IMG/VR virus record: IMGVR_UViG_3300032665_000006
Location: 62,001-126,000 of that record
Reading direction: 5' to 3' (one strand)
Origin: a virus
Length of the DNA: 64,000 bases
In this document: in pieces, positions 1-8,779 of the stretch
Layout: the number at the start of each line of letters is the position of its first letter
How positions within the stretch are numbered: position 1 is the first letter of the stretch
Notes under the pieces: model-generated
What the model saw: the letters and a program-made list of their open reading frames with translations, nothing else
Databases searched by the model: none
What the model was told of the DNA's origin: nothing
Made by a program: the position numbers and the translations under genes

Positions 1-1
1 C

Positions 2-1222
2 GGAGAAATTTTACCTTGCTGTATAAACAATCAAACTTTAAAGATTGGTAATTTATACGAGGATTCCGTTGAAACTATCTGGAATAATGATGTTTACAAA
101 TCTATTCGTACAGATATGTTGGCCGATACACCTATCGCTAGTTGCGAAAGATGTTACAAAGAAGAAGAATGGGGTAATAATCAATCATATAGAAAAGTAT
201 TCAATAATGAATACGGTAACAGATACGAAGATTTAGTTGAGCAATTAACAACGGAAGATGGCACCGCAACTAAGATGGAATTTAGACGCTGGGACTTTAG
301 ATTTAGTAATTTGTGTAACTTAGCCTGCACTAGTTGCGGCCCTAACTGTAGTAGTATGTGGGTAGAAATTGTTAATAAAATGGGGTTACCGCATAAAGGT
401 GATAAATTTCAAACAAGTAGACAAAATCTAGAACTTTTTATCGATACAATAAAAAAGCAAGCTGATATTGTTGATAATGTATATCTAGCTGGCGGCGAAC
501 CATTAATACAACCGGAACATTACGAAATTTTAAAACATATCGATGAAATTGGAAGATTGGATAAAATTAATTTTACTTATAGTACAAATTTAACATCACT
601 AACATACAAATCTACTAATGTTATGGACTACTGGAATAAAATGAAATATGTTAAAGTATTAGTAAGTCTTGATGAAGTAGACCCTGATAGATTGTATTAT
701 ATTAGATATCCATCTAAAGCAAGCGAAATTATAGACAATATTAAAACATTAAACAAAAATTTTACAGGCGATAATCGCAGATGGTCGATTACTCCAACTT
801 GGAGTATAATGAATATCCATAGAATAAAAGATATTGCTAGATTTTTTAAAGATAATAACTTATTACCGGCAACATTTGCTGATAGCGCAGAGTGGGAAGT
901 TGATTTACATAACATTCTTCTGCTATATCCAAATCATATGTCTATATCAGCGGCACCTCCAGAATGGAAACAGTATCTTCGAAAACAATTAGATGAATAT
1001 GTACAGTGGTATATAGACGAAATGCTTTCTATGAAAAACTCCCATGTTAAACAACGAGCTACTGATCTATTTTTAAGTAATATTAAAAGATTTTATGGTG
1101 CGCTCGATGATAATATACAAGTTGATCCAAAGATTCATAAAGATTGGTATTCAAGATTAGATAGAGTTAGAAATACTAGTTTTAATGACGCATTTCCTGA
1201 ACTAGCATGGAATTTAGCATAA
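2..1222 (+). CDS. Radical SAM protein with N-terminal twitch/SPASM-like cysteine region (5' partial)
   Basis: The frame is open from the first bases of the window, so the true start lies upstream. The translated N-terminus carries a Cys-Cys pair and later a C-x2-C pair, as in twitch/SPASM auxiliary cluster domains. A radical SAM motif C-x3-C-x2-C follows at nt 314-337 (CNLACTSC) and a GGEP-type motif (AGGEPL) near nt 490. Family knowledge: such enzymes bind a 4Fe-4S cluster and S-adenosylmethionine and often modify peptides. The next gene is an oxygenase 22 bases downstream on the same strand. The substrate cannot be read from sequence. An ATG at 116 is internal and is unlikely to be the start because cysteines of the same domain precede it. 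Confidence 0.85.
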   Translation, partial: GEILPCCINNQTLKIGNLYEDSVETIWNNDVYKSIRTDMLADTPIASCERCYKEEEWGNNQSYRKVFNNEYGNRYEDLVEQLTTEDGTATKMEFRRWDFRFSNLCNLACTSCGPNCSSMWVEIVNKMGLPHKGDKFQTSRQNLELFIDTIKKQADIVDNVYLAGGEPLIQPEHYEILKHIDEIGRLDKINFTYSTNLTSLTYKSTNVMDYWNKMKYVKVLVSLDEVDPDRLYYIRYPSKASEIIDNIKTLNKNFTGDNRRWSITPTWSIMNIHRIKDIARFFKDNNLLPATFADSAEWEVDLHNILLLYPNHMSISAAPPEWKQYLRKQLDEYVQWYIDEMLSMKNSHVKQRATDLFLSNIKRFYGALDDNIQVDPKIHKDWYSRLDRVRNTSFNDAFPELAWNLA

Positions 1223-1244
1223 GTATTAATGATAAGGAATTAAT

Positions 1245-2006
1245 ATGTCAATAATTGGTTTAGACCCAGCTCATTCCCCTTTTAAATATTTAGATGAATA
1301 TATAGATGAACCTAATTGGGAAACACTTCATAACGAAGTATGCTTAGGTATTGCTAAAGCAGAATGGAATAAAAAATTTGTATCTAGCGGTGTACATAAG
1401 GACTGGGCAGATAAGGAAATCACTACTACTTTTCTTAAATTAAAGGAAAGGTTGACCCCTGAACAGTTAGCCATATTTGTAACATTAAATTCTACAGACG
1501 AAAAGATAAAATATCTTAACGCATTAACACATACTCCGCATCCGTTTTGGGTAATATTTTTGCGGTGGAACAAAAGAGTAGAACAAACAGGGGTATATAA
1601 CAAAGCAGTACCAGAAGATTGTTTTTGGACTCCGAATGCTAAACACTTTCCAACTTTAGTAAAATTTATTGAATCTATGCCTTTTGAGGGAATAGGTCGT
1701 GTTATTTTCTTCATGACCGAAGCTAATAATCAAACAGTACCTCACTTTGATGTAGCTAACGAAGCACAACGAGCAGAAAAGTCTAACGATGATTTTATAT
1801 GGTTTACTACTAAACCAAACTCTAAAAGTATGTTTGTTATGAACGGTGAAACATTAGATAAAGTTTATGCTGATCCTGCCAAGAATTTTGTATGGTTTAA
1901 CGAAATGGATTTTCATGGAACTGACCCAGTTGACCACTTTAGTTTTTCTATTAGAATTGACGGTAAGTTTAAACCAGAAGTAAAAGAAGCTCTTACAAAG
2001 GGTTGA
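1245..2006 (+). CDS. 2OG-Fe(II) oxygenase-like protein
   Basis: 253 residues, preceded by AAGGAA 5 bases before the ATG. The C-terminal half carries PHFDVAN (an H-x-D iron-binding pair) and a later His (MDFHGTDPVDHF) followed by an Arg in SFSIRIDG. These are spaced like the H-x-D...H...R facial triad and 2-oxoglutarate-binding Arg of aspartyl/asparaginyl-hydroxylase-like enzymes. It directly follows the radical SAM gene and probably shares its transcript. It converges on the next gene with a 14-base 3' overlap. Iron-dependent hydroxylation is inferred from family; the substrate is unknown. Confidence 0.65.
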   Translation: MSIIGLDPAHSPFKYLDEYIDEPNWETLHNEVCLGIAKAEWNKKFVSSGVHKDWADKEITTTFLKLKERLTPEQLAIFVTLNSTDEKIKYLNALTHTPHPFWVIFLRWNKRVEQTGVYNKAVPEDCFWTPNAKHFPTLVKFIESMPFEGIGRVIFFMTEANNQTVPHFDVANEAQRAEKSNDDFIWFTTKPNSKSMFVMNGETLDKVYADPAKNFVWFNEMDFHGTDPVDHFSFSIRIDGKFKPEVKEALTKG

Positions 2007-2580
2007 GGTCTTTATTCCAAGGTGTATTAATAATACACTTATCTTTGTTATTCCACTTGTCAACGAATTGTTTGTAAGCTATCATAGCTTGTCTTTTTGA
2101 GATAAGAGGAAACTCATCCCATTCTCTTATTTCGAAGCCTTTATCTTTTAATTGTTTTAAAAAATCTACACGACTAGAATTAGACCAAGAAATATTATTG
2201 TTTATTGTTACATCTGGCGAATTGCCAAAATGTTTCTTAAGAATATCTTGATTACGCCATATCTCAATGTAGTCTATACTACGATCTATATCATTGCCAA
2301 CCTTAACACGCCATACTAAATCACCGTTAGCAGCAGAATCAAAGAAAATCTGATTATGAGCCTTCCAATCGCTAGTTAATTCTGCTGATTGTTTTCTTAT
2401 GTTTAATCCTGCTTTATCCAGCGATGGGTCAAAATAGTTATTGTAAAAAGTGTCGTTATCATTAAGATTTTTAATCCAAAGATATCTAACAGCCCATGTA
2501 CCTTTGTTGTCAGGGTCAATAAGAGCAGTCATAGCAACATTATCTTGTTCAGAAGAATGTTTATGTGGGATAACAATCAT
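1993..2580 (-). CDS. Unrecognised protein, co-transcribed with TauD-like gene
   Basis: 195 residues, not recognised. It is hydrophilic, rich in Asn, Asp and Trp, with no membrane segment or signal peptide. Its ATG overlaps the stop of the upstream TauD-like gene by four bases (ATGA), so the two are probably translationally coupled. The 3' end overlaps the convergent oxygenase gene by 14 bases. A GNAT-like fold or an oxygenase accessory role is conceivable from the neighbourhood, but no motif supports either. Confidence 0.7.
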   Translation of the reverse strand: MIVIPHKHSSEQDNVAMTALIDPDNKGTWAVRYLWIKNLNDNDTFYNNYFDPSLDKAGLNIRKQSAELTSDWKAHNQIFFDSAANGDLVWRVKVGNDIDRSIDYIEIWRNQDILKKHFGNSPDVTINNNISWSNSSRVDFLKQLKDKGFEIREWDEFPLISKRQAMIAYKQFVDKWNNKDKCIINTPWNKDLNPL

Positions 2581-3461
2581 TGCGGGAAATATTTGTTTTT
2601 ATGATCAGCCCATTCTTGATTATCTAAATGGTCTATGTTGATTCTATAAAAATGTCTGGTATCGGTAGTAGGATCAAATGTTAACGCAGTTCTTGCGTGA
2701 ACAAATGAATGATTATCATATACAGAAATATCATTGGTGTCCCACTTGTGTTGATATGTAAGAGCAGGAATTCTACCAAGGTGTGAAAGCCATTGTCTAA
2801 TTAAAAAACAATGTCCTTGAGATACACCGTCTATTTTTACATCGGTTATCCACGCACCTTTTTGTAATCCCCAGTTATAATGATTTAATCTTAATGATTT
2901 AGCACCAGTAATAGGATGAATTTTTAATAATGGAAATTCTTTTGTATCAGTACCTGGGTTATACCAACTCTGTTGGCATACTGTTACTTTGGGCAATACT
3001 TCTAACATTTCAGGAGTAAGATATTTAAAACTTTCTTCTAAGTTTAACCATATTGTTTGTCCCGATGTTTCTGGGCCTGGATTACTAGTGATCCACAAAC
3101 TTCTAAAAGGATATGGTTTATGTTCTCTATTTGGAATGTCAGCGTGCCATGGCATAAAGTCGGCAGGAATTTTTTTAATAAGTTCATTACTAAACGGGCT
3201 TATAACTTGAGGACCGTTTTTAGTATTAACATCTTCGGCTATTTCGTGTGAATATTCATAATCGGATCTTTGCCACGGCGATCCAAAATAAAAACTAAAT
3301 TCTGAATATTGTTCTTTTGTAAAGTTAACTTTTTTAAAAAATATTAACTTTCTTTCATAAATTAGATTGCGCCAGTAATCGGGAGTTTGCGTAAAAAATT
3401 CTTCAGGAGAATCTAATTGTATAACTGAACCCCATGTATCCTTTATGTTTGTAATTTTCAT
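2577..3461 (-). CDS. TauD/TfdA-family 2OG-Fe(II) dioxygenase
   Basis: 294 residues, the usual TauD length. Iron ligands are readable as H106-x-D108 (MPWHADIPN) and H255 (YDNHSFVHA), with the co-substrate Arg in TRHFYRINI (R269/R273). The reaction in this family is 2-oxoglutarate- and O2-dependent hydroxylation, often followed by C-S or C-N cleavage. It lies in a leftward run of overlapping genes (oxygenase, GNAT, PP-loop ATPase, desaturase). The ATG overlaps the upstream stop (ATGA). Substrate unknown; a tailoring enzyme for a small molecule or peptide is an inference from context. Confidence 0.85.
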   Translation of the reverse strand: MKITNIKDTWGSVIQLDSPEEFFTQTPDYWRNLIYERKLIFFKKVNFTKEQYSEFSFYFGSPWQRSDYEYSHEIAEDVNTKNGPQVISPFSNELIKKIPADFMPWHADIPNREHKPYPFRSLWITSNPGPETSGQTIWLNLEESFKYLTPEMLEVLPKVTVCQQSWYNPGTDTKEFPLLKIHPITGAKSLRLNHYNWGLQKGAWITDVKIDGVSQGHCFLIRQWLSHLGRIPALTYQHKWDTNDISVYDNHSFVHARTALTFDPTTDTRHFYRINIDHLDNQEWADHKNKYFPQ

Positions 3462-4066
3462 GATAATCTTGCGTCTATAATAAAGTTAATTCTATCCTGG
3501 TCACTACGATTTTCTAACCAATGCGGAACATGGTTGTTGACCCAGTATAACGAATCAACATCGAGAATACAGTTTTCATTTCTGATAGCAAAAATGTTAT
3601 CTTCTGCGGCTGTTACTGTAAAATGAAATCTATCATAATAACTAAAATATCTACCTTCATCTGTGTGTAAGTCTACAGTTGAATGAGCAGCTAATTTGCT
3701 TACAAAAATTCTGCCAAACTCTACTTGTTTAGCTCCTGTTTTTAATAATGTTTCTTCAAACCATTCTATTGATTTTTTAAAAATAGGTAAGTCAGCAGTT
3801 ACAGATTGAGTAACCATCATGTGTTGATTTGTTTGTAAAGTGTTTAACCCACGCGGCAAATCTTTTAAATGTCTTAAATGAATTGTTTCTGTATAGCGCA
3901 ATGCGTGAGTTACTGTTTGTCTATGTGTGCTAAGTTTCCATAAAAATGCAGTACTTGAATCATTGAAGTAATTTCTTAATTCGTTACCTAATTCTGTATT
4001 GGTATCTAATTTAAAACTATTTAAATCTTCGTCAAACAATTTATAAGGGCTGACTAAGCAATTCAC
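3458..4066 (-). CDS. Aspartyl/asparaginyl beta-hydroxylase-like 2OG-Fe(II) oxygenase
   Basis: 202 residues. The C-terminal half has VDLHTDEGRY (H-x-D), then NNHVPHWLENRSDQDR, a second His followed by an Arg that would bind 2-oxoglutarate, ending FIIDARL. This is the standard layout of the Asp/Asn beta-hydroxylase cupin. It overlaps both neighbours by four bases. It is one of at least thirteen oxygenase-like genes in the window. Whether it acts on a protein or on a metabolite made by this cluster cannot be told. Confidence 0.8.
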   Translation of the reverse strand: MNCLVSPYKLFDEDLNSFKLDTNTELGNELRNYFNDSSTAFLWKLSTHRQTVTHALRYTETIHLRHLKDLPRGLNTLQTNQHMMVTQSVTADLPIFKKSIEWFEETLLKTGAKQVEFGRIFVSKLAAHSTVDLHTDEGRYFSYYDRFHFTVTAAEDNIFAIRNENCILDVDSLYWVNNHVPHWLENRSDQDRINFIIDARLS

Positions 4067-4662
4067 AGATAGCCTCCGATTGGCGTATCTTTTCGGTATT
4101 CTCGTTTTAAGTATGTACAGCGAATAACAGTATCAGTTGGTAGTAAAATACGACTGAATAAAATAGTCCAGAAATTTTGGTGTATACATTTAGTTTTTGC
4201 TGGCACTATACATTCGTCAAAATAATCATATCTTTCTCTAGCTTCTTTACTAAAAGCAAATCGTCTTAGTAACTTACCGTGTTTTTCTGACCACAATGTA
4301 TAAAATCTATATCTACCTTGTTTTTCATTATATGCCATAGCAGCATCTAATAACATTCTAACATGATTCCTATTATTCGATGAGCGTATCATAGTACCAT
4401 ACCATACCGGCTCATTAGGACTAAGATAAAAAGATATTAAAGCTACAATTTTACCGTCATCGTCTTGTAATCCTAATGCTTTATAACGAACAAGTCCTGC
4501 CAAATATGTCTCTACAAATGAACTGTGATATATTTTCTCGATAGGATTTGTGTCAGTGGGTACAAAATAACTAGCGTGTAAGTCTGTGCCCATAAAATTT
4601 TTAGTATAGAACAAATGTACAACTGCATCAATATGCGTATGGTCTAATTCTATAATTTTCAT
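4063..4662 (-). CDS. GNAT-like N-acyltransferase
   Basis: 199 residues. It shows a GNAT-like alternation: an N-terminal 'ELDHTHIDAVVHLF' helix start, a central strand KIVALISFYL, an expected acetyl-CoA-binding helix region (RNHVRMLLDAAMAYNEKQG), and a late Phe-rich strand. The classical R/Q-x-x-G-x-G/A loop is not obvious. It overlaps the PP-loop ATPase gene 5' of it and the oxygenase 3' of it. A second GNAT/PP-loop pair lies at 6421-7912. Acyl transfer to an amine is the family role; confidence is moderate because key residues are degenerate. Confidence 0.55.
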   Translation of the reverse strand: MKIIELDHTHIDAVVHLFYTKNFMGTDLHASYFVPTDTNPIEKIYHSSFVETYLAGLVRYKALGLQDDDGKIVALISFYLSPNEPVWYGTMIRSSNNRNHVRMLLDAAMAYNEKQGRYRFYTLWSEKHGKLLRRFAFSKEARERYDYFDECIVPAKTKCIHQNFWTILFSRILLPTDTVIRCTYLKREYRKDTPIGGYL

Positions 4663-5576
4663 ATTTCGCCTCTTAATTGTTTTAATGCTAAGTCGTATGG
4701 CACACCATCTAAGCTAAACTCTAATCTTTTAACTTGGTCGAACCCAATATCTTCATATGCTTGGCCATTGAATGCTAATAAACTTTCAAAACCATGTTTC
4801 TTTTCTTTTTTTCTAAATTGTGAATACATTTTTTCTAGTATAGCATTTTTACTTGATGCTGCTGTTAGTTTATAGTTATATTTGTCTGTTACTAATTTTT
4901 TAATACCGTCTGATTCTAAGTAATATAATAGTAATTCGGGGGTATAGCTATACCATTCGTTAACTAATGGAAGATTATACTTTAAACTAAATCGCATAGC
5001 ACTAGCATCTTCATTTTCTCGAAACGCATAATACCAGTAACTACCTGCGGGTTCAACTTGTCTTGTTACTCCGGCTTCACCGCCCATAACAGCTGGTTGT
5101 CCTAAATTTAATATATTTTTATAAACCATAATATAGGTTAGCTGAGTGCTTTGAATTTGCTCGCCAAACTCAGTAGCTTCGCCTGAAAAGAAAAATTCAT
5201 GTACATTAAAATCTATAATATGAAGTTTAACATCTAATTCTCTAGCAATAGCTTCTGCTTCAGCAACTTCGCTAGCATTGTAGTTATTTTCAAATCTAAT
5301 TACAGCACATTGTGGTTTAAATCCGTTGTGTATAAAATTACGCAGTACAATTTCGCTATCGGTGCCGCCTGATAAAAATAGTATAAGATCTTTACCAAAA
5401 TCTTCTCGTACTAAATGAGCAGTTCTGTGTAATTCTTCTTCAAAAGAACTTGTGCGATACTGGTCTGGGTCAACCGCACCTAACGAAACTACAAATTTCT
5501 CAACAGGAGTTTCTCGGTAACCATACTCTCGTCCACCGATTGTGTATTTTAAATGATTCTGATATGTAAAATACAT
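4659..5576 (-). CDS. PP-loop ATPase, asparagine-synthase-like (no glutaminase domain)
   Basis: 305 residues. The PP-loop signature SGGTDSE is near residue 69 (LILFLSGGTDSEIVLR), followed by a beta-strand and the FENNYNASEVAEAEAI helix region typical of asparagine-synthase C-terminal domains. There is no N-terminal Cys glutaminase domain, so ammonia or an amine would have to come from elsewhere. Family reaction: ATP adenylates a carboxylate or amide, then amide or C-N bond formation. It overlaps the desaturase stop/start at 5576 and the GNAT gene. It is closest in layout to the gene at 6986-7912. Confidence 0.75.
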   Translation of the reverse strand: MYFTYQNHLKYTIGGREYGYRETPVEKFVVSLGAVDPDQYRTSSFEEELHRTAHLVREDFGKDLILFLSGGTDSEIVLRNFIHNGFKPQCAVIRFENNYNASEVAEAEAIARELDVKLHIIDFNVHEFFFSGEATEFGEQIQSTQLTYIMVYKNILNLGQPAVMGGEAGVTRQVEPAGSYWYYAFRENEDASAMRFSLKYNLPLVNEWYSYTPELLLYYLESDGIKKLVTDKYNYKLTAASSKNAILEKMYSQFRKKEKKHGFESLLAFNGQAYEDIGFDQVKRLEFSLDGVPYDLALKQLRGEI

Positions 5577-6394
5577 TAGCCCTTGCGATCAGCAAATATT
5601 TTTTGTCTACTTTCTTTAGTAGCAATCAAAGGTACAAAGAATAAACTTGAATCCCATTCTTTTTTGTTACCACTTACAGTAGTTCCAAAGTCATAGGCAC
5701 TTGCTTTTTCGTGATGATTGTTGTGCCAACCTTGACCCCAAGTAATCCAAGCAAGTAATGGAACATTTCTACTTTGATCTTTGGTTTCAAAATTTCTATA
5801 ACCAAATTCTGGAGTGTGGCAAAATACATTAATATTGCTTTCCATATACAAGCTCAGTGCCGCAGGAACAATAAAACCAAATAATAACAACTGCCAAGAA
5901 ATAAGACCAACAATTAAGTAAGTACCTAATACAATCCAGTTATAATGTTTAGCAATCCAAACGTGCATAGGATCTTTAAGTAAATCTATAGCAAACTTAG
6001 GATTGAAATATTGATCCCAGTCGTATAACCAACTATGCCAAGCATACCACCACCCTTTAGTAGGTGTGTGAGCGTCTTTATCTGTGTCGGAGTATCTGTG
6101 ATGGCTGCCCCGGTGTATGGCTGCCCACCCTAATGGACTACCTTGTAAACTTAAACAGGATAACCAAAGTATAATTGGCTTTAATCCCCATCGTAATTCG
6201 ATAGCACGATGACTTACATAACGATGTAGTCCAACGGCTACGCCTAATCCTTCAATTAAGATCCACCCAATTAATACTTCTAAGGCATTTAGCCATGTAA
6301 AGTTAAAAAATATTAAGTAAGCAAGTGTGCCAAACCAGGCAACAGCGTGAATTGGATATAATACATAATAAAGGAAGGAATTTGTTTTAGGCAT
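5576..6394 (-). CDS. Membrane fatty-acid (acyl-CoA delta-9 type) desaturase
   Basis: 272 residues. All three histidine boxes of the SCD/desaturase family are present: HRYVSH (57-62), HRGSHH (94-99) and HNNHH (224-228). Hydrophobic segments lie near residues 12-50, 72-92 and 152-180. The family inserts a cis double bond into an acyl chain using a di-iron centre in the membrane. It heads a leftward operon with a PP-loop ATPase and a GNAT protein, so a modified acyl group may be a building block. A TTAAATA box lies 5 bases before the ATG, back to back with one for the rightward gene. Confidence 0.9.
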   Translation of the reverse strand: MPKTNSFLYYVLYPIHAVAWFGTLAYLIFFNFTWLNALEVLIGWILIEGLGVAVGLHRYVSHRAIELRWGLKPIILWLSCLSLQGSPLGWAAIHRGSHHRYSDTDKDAHTPTKGWWYAWHSWLYDWDQYFNPKFAIDLLKDPMHVWIAKHYNWIVLGTYLIVGLISWQLLLFGFIVPAALSLYMESNINVFCHTPEFGYRNFETKDQSRNVPLLAWITWGQGWHNNHHEKASAYDFGTTVSGNKKEWDSSLFFVPLIATKESRQKIFADRKG

Positions 6395-6399
6395 ATCTA

Positions 6400-6413
6400 T
6401 ATTTAAGTAAATA
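6400..6413. promoter_or_regulatory. Divergent late-like promoter boxes
   Basis: The bases 6400-6406 read TTAAATA on the minus strand, 5 bases before the desaturase ATG. The bases 6407-6413 read GTAAATA on the plus strand, 7 bases before the ATG at 6421. Both resemble the core of the T4 late promoter (TATAAATA). No Shine-Dalgarno fits between box and start on either side. Confidence 0.5.
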
Positions 6414-6420
6414 TCACACC

Positions 6421-6996
6421 ATGATTAAAATAGTTGACCTTGCTACTTCTTTTGATAAAACTTTGTGGGATCAATTTCAAAAATATGTGTTGACAACAAC
6501 CGATGAATTGAAATATAATTATATCGGATTGGAACCACAAGATTTTGTTTCGTTTCCTGCGGTAGTGATTGATAATGCAATTATATGCTTTAGTGCCTTA
6601 CAAGTCAATAGTGATTGGTGGGGTAAAGGTATTGGCAGAGTTAGTACTAGAATGTGGATACATCCTGATTACAGACATACGGGAAAGTTTACTAGCGGAG
6701 CCAAATTTCTCAACACTACTTATTGCTTACCGTTACAGCTAGCAAAAGCAAAACTAATTGGATTAGACTGTGTATTTATTAGTAGAGAGTCTAATTTGCT
6801 TGGGTTTGAAGAATATTTAAAGTTAATTAAAGTTAACAGTAAAGTTGATTTTGTAATGGAGCCAAGCAAATATGCTATTAACGGGCCTTGCTTAGTAGAT
6901 GATCCTGAAAGTATGAAGCAATGGGTTATGTTACATTATTTGACTGATGCGGGTCAAGATTGTTGGAATAGGAATATGAAAAAATATGTTTTATAA
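6421..6996 (+). CDS. GNAT-like N-acyltransferase
   Basis: 191 residues. The central motif region (WWGKGIGRVSTRMWIHPDYRHTGKF) resembles the beta4-alpha3 segment of GNAT acetyltransferases, including an 'IHPDYRHTG' acetyl-CoA-binding loop. The stop overlaps the ATG of the next PP-loop ATPase by 11 bases, mirroring the GNAT/PP-loop pair on the opposite strand at 4063-5576. Acyl-transfer to an amine is the inferred role; substrate unknown. Confidence 0.6.
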   Translation: MIKIVDLATSFDKTLWDQFQKYVLTTTDELKYNYIGLEPQDFVSFPAVVIDNAIICFSALQVNSDWWGKGIGRVSTRMWIHPDYRHTGKFTSGAKFLNTTYCLPLQLAKAKLIGLDCVFISRESNLLGFEEYLKLIKVNSKVDFVMEPSKYAINGPCLVDDPESMKQWVMLHYLTDAGQDCWNRNMKKYVL

Positions 6997-7912
6997 AAAT
7001 AATTGGTTTGCTTGGACATACGACGATGGCCCTGAATATGGCCCTAAACTACATCCTACAGCAAAATTTGAATTAGTTCTTAGAAATACAATTGATCGTC
7101 CTGTAAAAAGTTATTACGAGGAATTGCTAGAGAACGGCCGAGTTATTAGGGATACCTTTTCGGGTCCTCTCGATTTATTATTTTCTGGCGGTGTTGATAG
7201 TGAAATTATATTGCGGGTTTACAAGGATCTTGGCATTCCAATTAATGTTTACATTTTTAAATACGAAAACGATTACAACTTGCCAGAGTACACACAAGCA
7301 ATTAAGTCTTGCGATAAGTTAAATGTTACACCTAAAATAATAGATTTTAATTTACAAAAGTTTTTTGAAAACGAAGCATATGACATACAACAAAAAGTAT
7401 TTGCTTCGGCTTCTGGGTGGATACCACATATGAAATTAACGGAATATTGTGATGGTTTGCCTATTATAGGAAGTGGAAATCCGTATATTCGAAGAAGAAG
7501 TAGAGATATGTCGCAAAAATATCCTTGGGTATTTGAGTTAGATGAAAAATGTCATCATTGGGCGGTATATCATAAAACTATAGATCGTCCTTGTATAACT
7601 GATTGGTACGAATATTCGCCCGAAGTAATTGTATCTTATTTTAAATTACCGGTTGTACAAAAACTGTTAAATGACGAAGTTCCAGGAAAGTTGTCTAATG
7701 AATCTACAAAGGTACAAGTACATCAAGAATATTGGCCTGATTTAGATTTAAGACAAAAGCTAATAGGATTCGAAGGTCCACAGCCCGATAAATCTAAGCC
7801 CGATGTACAGCCATTTATGTTAGACTTTGGCAAAAAATATATTCGTGGAATTGTTACAGATAAAACTTATATTTTTTCAGAAGAAGAGTTGCTTAATCGG
7901 ATCGGTTCTTAG
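6986..7912 (+). CDS. PP-loop ATPase, asparagine-synthase-like
   Basis: 308 residues. The PP-loop is SGGVDSE (LLFSGGVDSEIILR, about residues 67-73), followed by a YENDYNLPEYTQAI segment matching the FENNYNASEVAEAEAI segment of the protein encoded at 4659-5576. The two are clear paralogues. No glutaminase domain is present. The start overlaps the GNAT gene, suggesting coupled translation. The 3' end overlaps the convergent Rieske gene by 20 bases. ATP-dependent amidation or amine ligation is the family-based expectation. Confidence 0.75.
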   Translation: MFYKNNWFAWTYDDGPEYGPKLHPTAKFELVLRNTIDRPVKSYYEELLENGRVIRDTFSGPLDLLFSGGVDSEIILRVYKDLGIPINVYIFKYENDYNLPEYTQAIKSCDKLNVTPKIIDFNLQKFFENEAYDIQQKVFASASGWIPHMKLTEYCDGLPIIGSGNPYIRRRSRDMSQKYPWVFELDEKCHHWAVYHKTIDRPCITDWYEYSPEVIVSYFKLPVVQKLLNDEVPGKLSNESTKVQVHQEYWPDLDLRQKLIGFEGPQPDKSKPDVQPFMLDFGKKYIRGIVTDKTYIFSEEELLNRIGS

Positions 7913-8735
7913 TGACCCATTGCCCAAAGTGAATACAGTGGTCCTCTAATCGATTCACTGTTTTCATTAACGGGAAATATTTTCCTTTTTGTAATTCGAT
8001 AGTTTCGACATCTTCAAGGAATACATCTTCTAAAGTTTCAAATTCTACTCGCTTAGAAGGCAATGTTTCTGGGTCATAATAGAATTGTGTCATCCAGCTA
8101 AATCCAAACTCATTATTTGCGTCATCTGGTATAGTATAGTTAACAGATAAACAACCAGGACTATATTCAACAAATACATACGGGTATATAAACAACCACC
8201 AGCCAGTTGAACAAGTTTGTAATATCCAGCCGTCGCCTTGCTCCATGCCTACTTCATCTAAATTAGTAACTTCGGCAAGAGCTGGGTGTACTACATCTTC
8301 GCCTTTACGAATATGTAACAAATCTGCTTGAATTTCCATCATCCATAGCCAGCTGCCAGAACTTTTTCCGTTGTTGGCGTGACTAAATTCTAAATTTGTT
8401 TCTTTAGCAAGGTCGTTAACCCAGTAATGATCTGGCTCAACAAAATCTTTAAACACTAATCCAGACTTTCCGATCTGAGCCTTACCGCATCCGATGTTAC
8501 GGTCGTTGTTAAGCGGCTTGCCATCTTTATCCCATTCAAACCCGTGAAACTTACATACAATATTCTCTACAAATTCACCCGGGTTCGCTAACGGATACAT
8601 TCTATGTGGACATAACCGATGGAACAAGTTTACATCTGTTTGATTATTATTTAAAATATATTCTGGAGTAACAAAATTTTGGGCAGATAGTACTGATTTA
8701 TGGGCTAGTATTTTTGGAGGTTTATTGAATATCAT
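7893..8735 (-). CDS. Rieske [2Fe-2S] aromatic-ring-hydroxylating-type oxygenase
   Basis: 280 residues. The Rieske ligands are C42-P-H44 and C61-x2-H64 (CPHR ... CKFHGFEW), 17 residues apart as in ring-hydroxylating oxygenase alpha subunits. The C-terminal part should hold the mononuclear iron site; a D/E-x-H-x-R pattern is not obvious except around LLHIRKGEDVVHPALAEV. Family role: monooxygenation or demethylation using electrons from a ferredoxin reductase, which is not seen nearby. An AATAAATA box sits 4 bases before the ATG. Confidence 0.8.
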   Translation of the reverse strand: MIFNKPPKILAHKSVLSAQNFVTPEYILNNNQTDVNLFHRLCPHRMYPLANPGEFVENIVCKFHGFEWDKDGKPLNNDRNIGCGKAQIGKSGLVFKDFVEPDHYWVNDLAKETNLEFSHANNGKSSGSWLWMMEIQADLLHIRKGEDVVHPALAEVTNLDEVGMEQGDGWILQTCSTGWWLFIYPYVFVEYSPGCLSVNYTIPDDANNEFGFSWMTQFYYDPETLPSKRVEFETLEDVFLEDVETIELQKGKYFPLMKTVNRLEDHCIHFGQWVTKNRSD

Positions 8736-8739
8736 AATG

Positions 8740-8747
8740 TATTTATT
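8740..8747 (-). promoter_or_regulatory. Late-like promoter box for Rieske gene
   Basis: AATAAATA on the minus strand ends 4 bases before the ATG at 8735. It is back to back with the plus-strand box at 8769-8775. Confidence 0.45.
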
Positions 8748-8768
8748 TTAGCACCTATTGTAGCTAAT

Positions 8769-8775
8769 GTAAATA
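8769..8775 (+). promoter_or_regulatory. Late-like promoter box for DUF2061 gene
   Basis: GTAAATA on the plus strand ends 4 bases before the ATG at 8780, with no room for a ribosome binding site. Confidence 0.4.
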
Positions 8776-8779
8776 GAGT

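Noticed and set aside
1328-1714. Antisense 128-codon frame inside the first oxygenase gene
   Set aside because: It opposes a gene with clear motifs and a ribosome site, and its translation shows no motif, signal or sensible composition.
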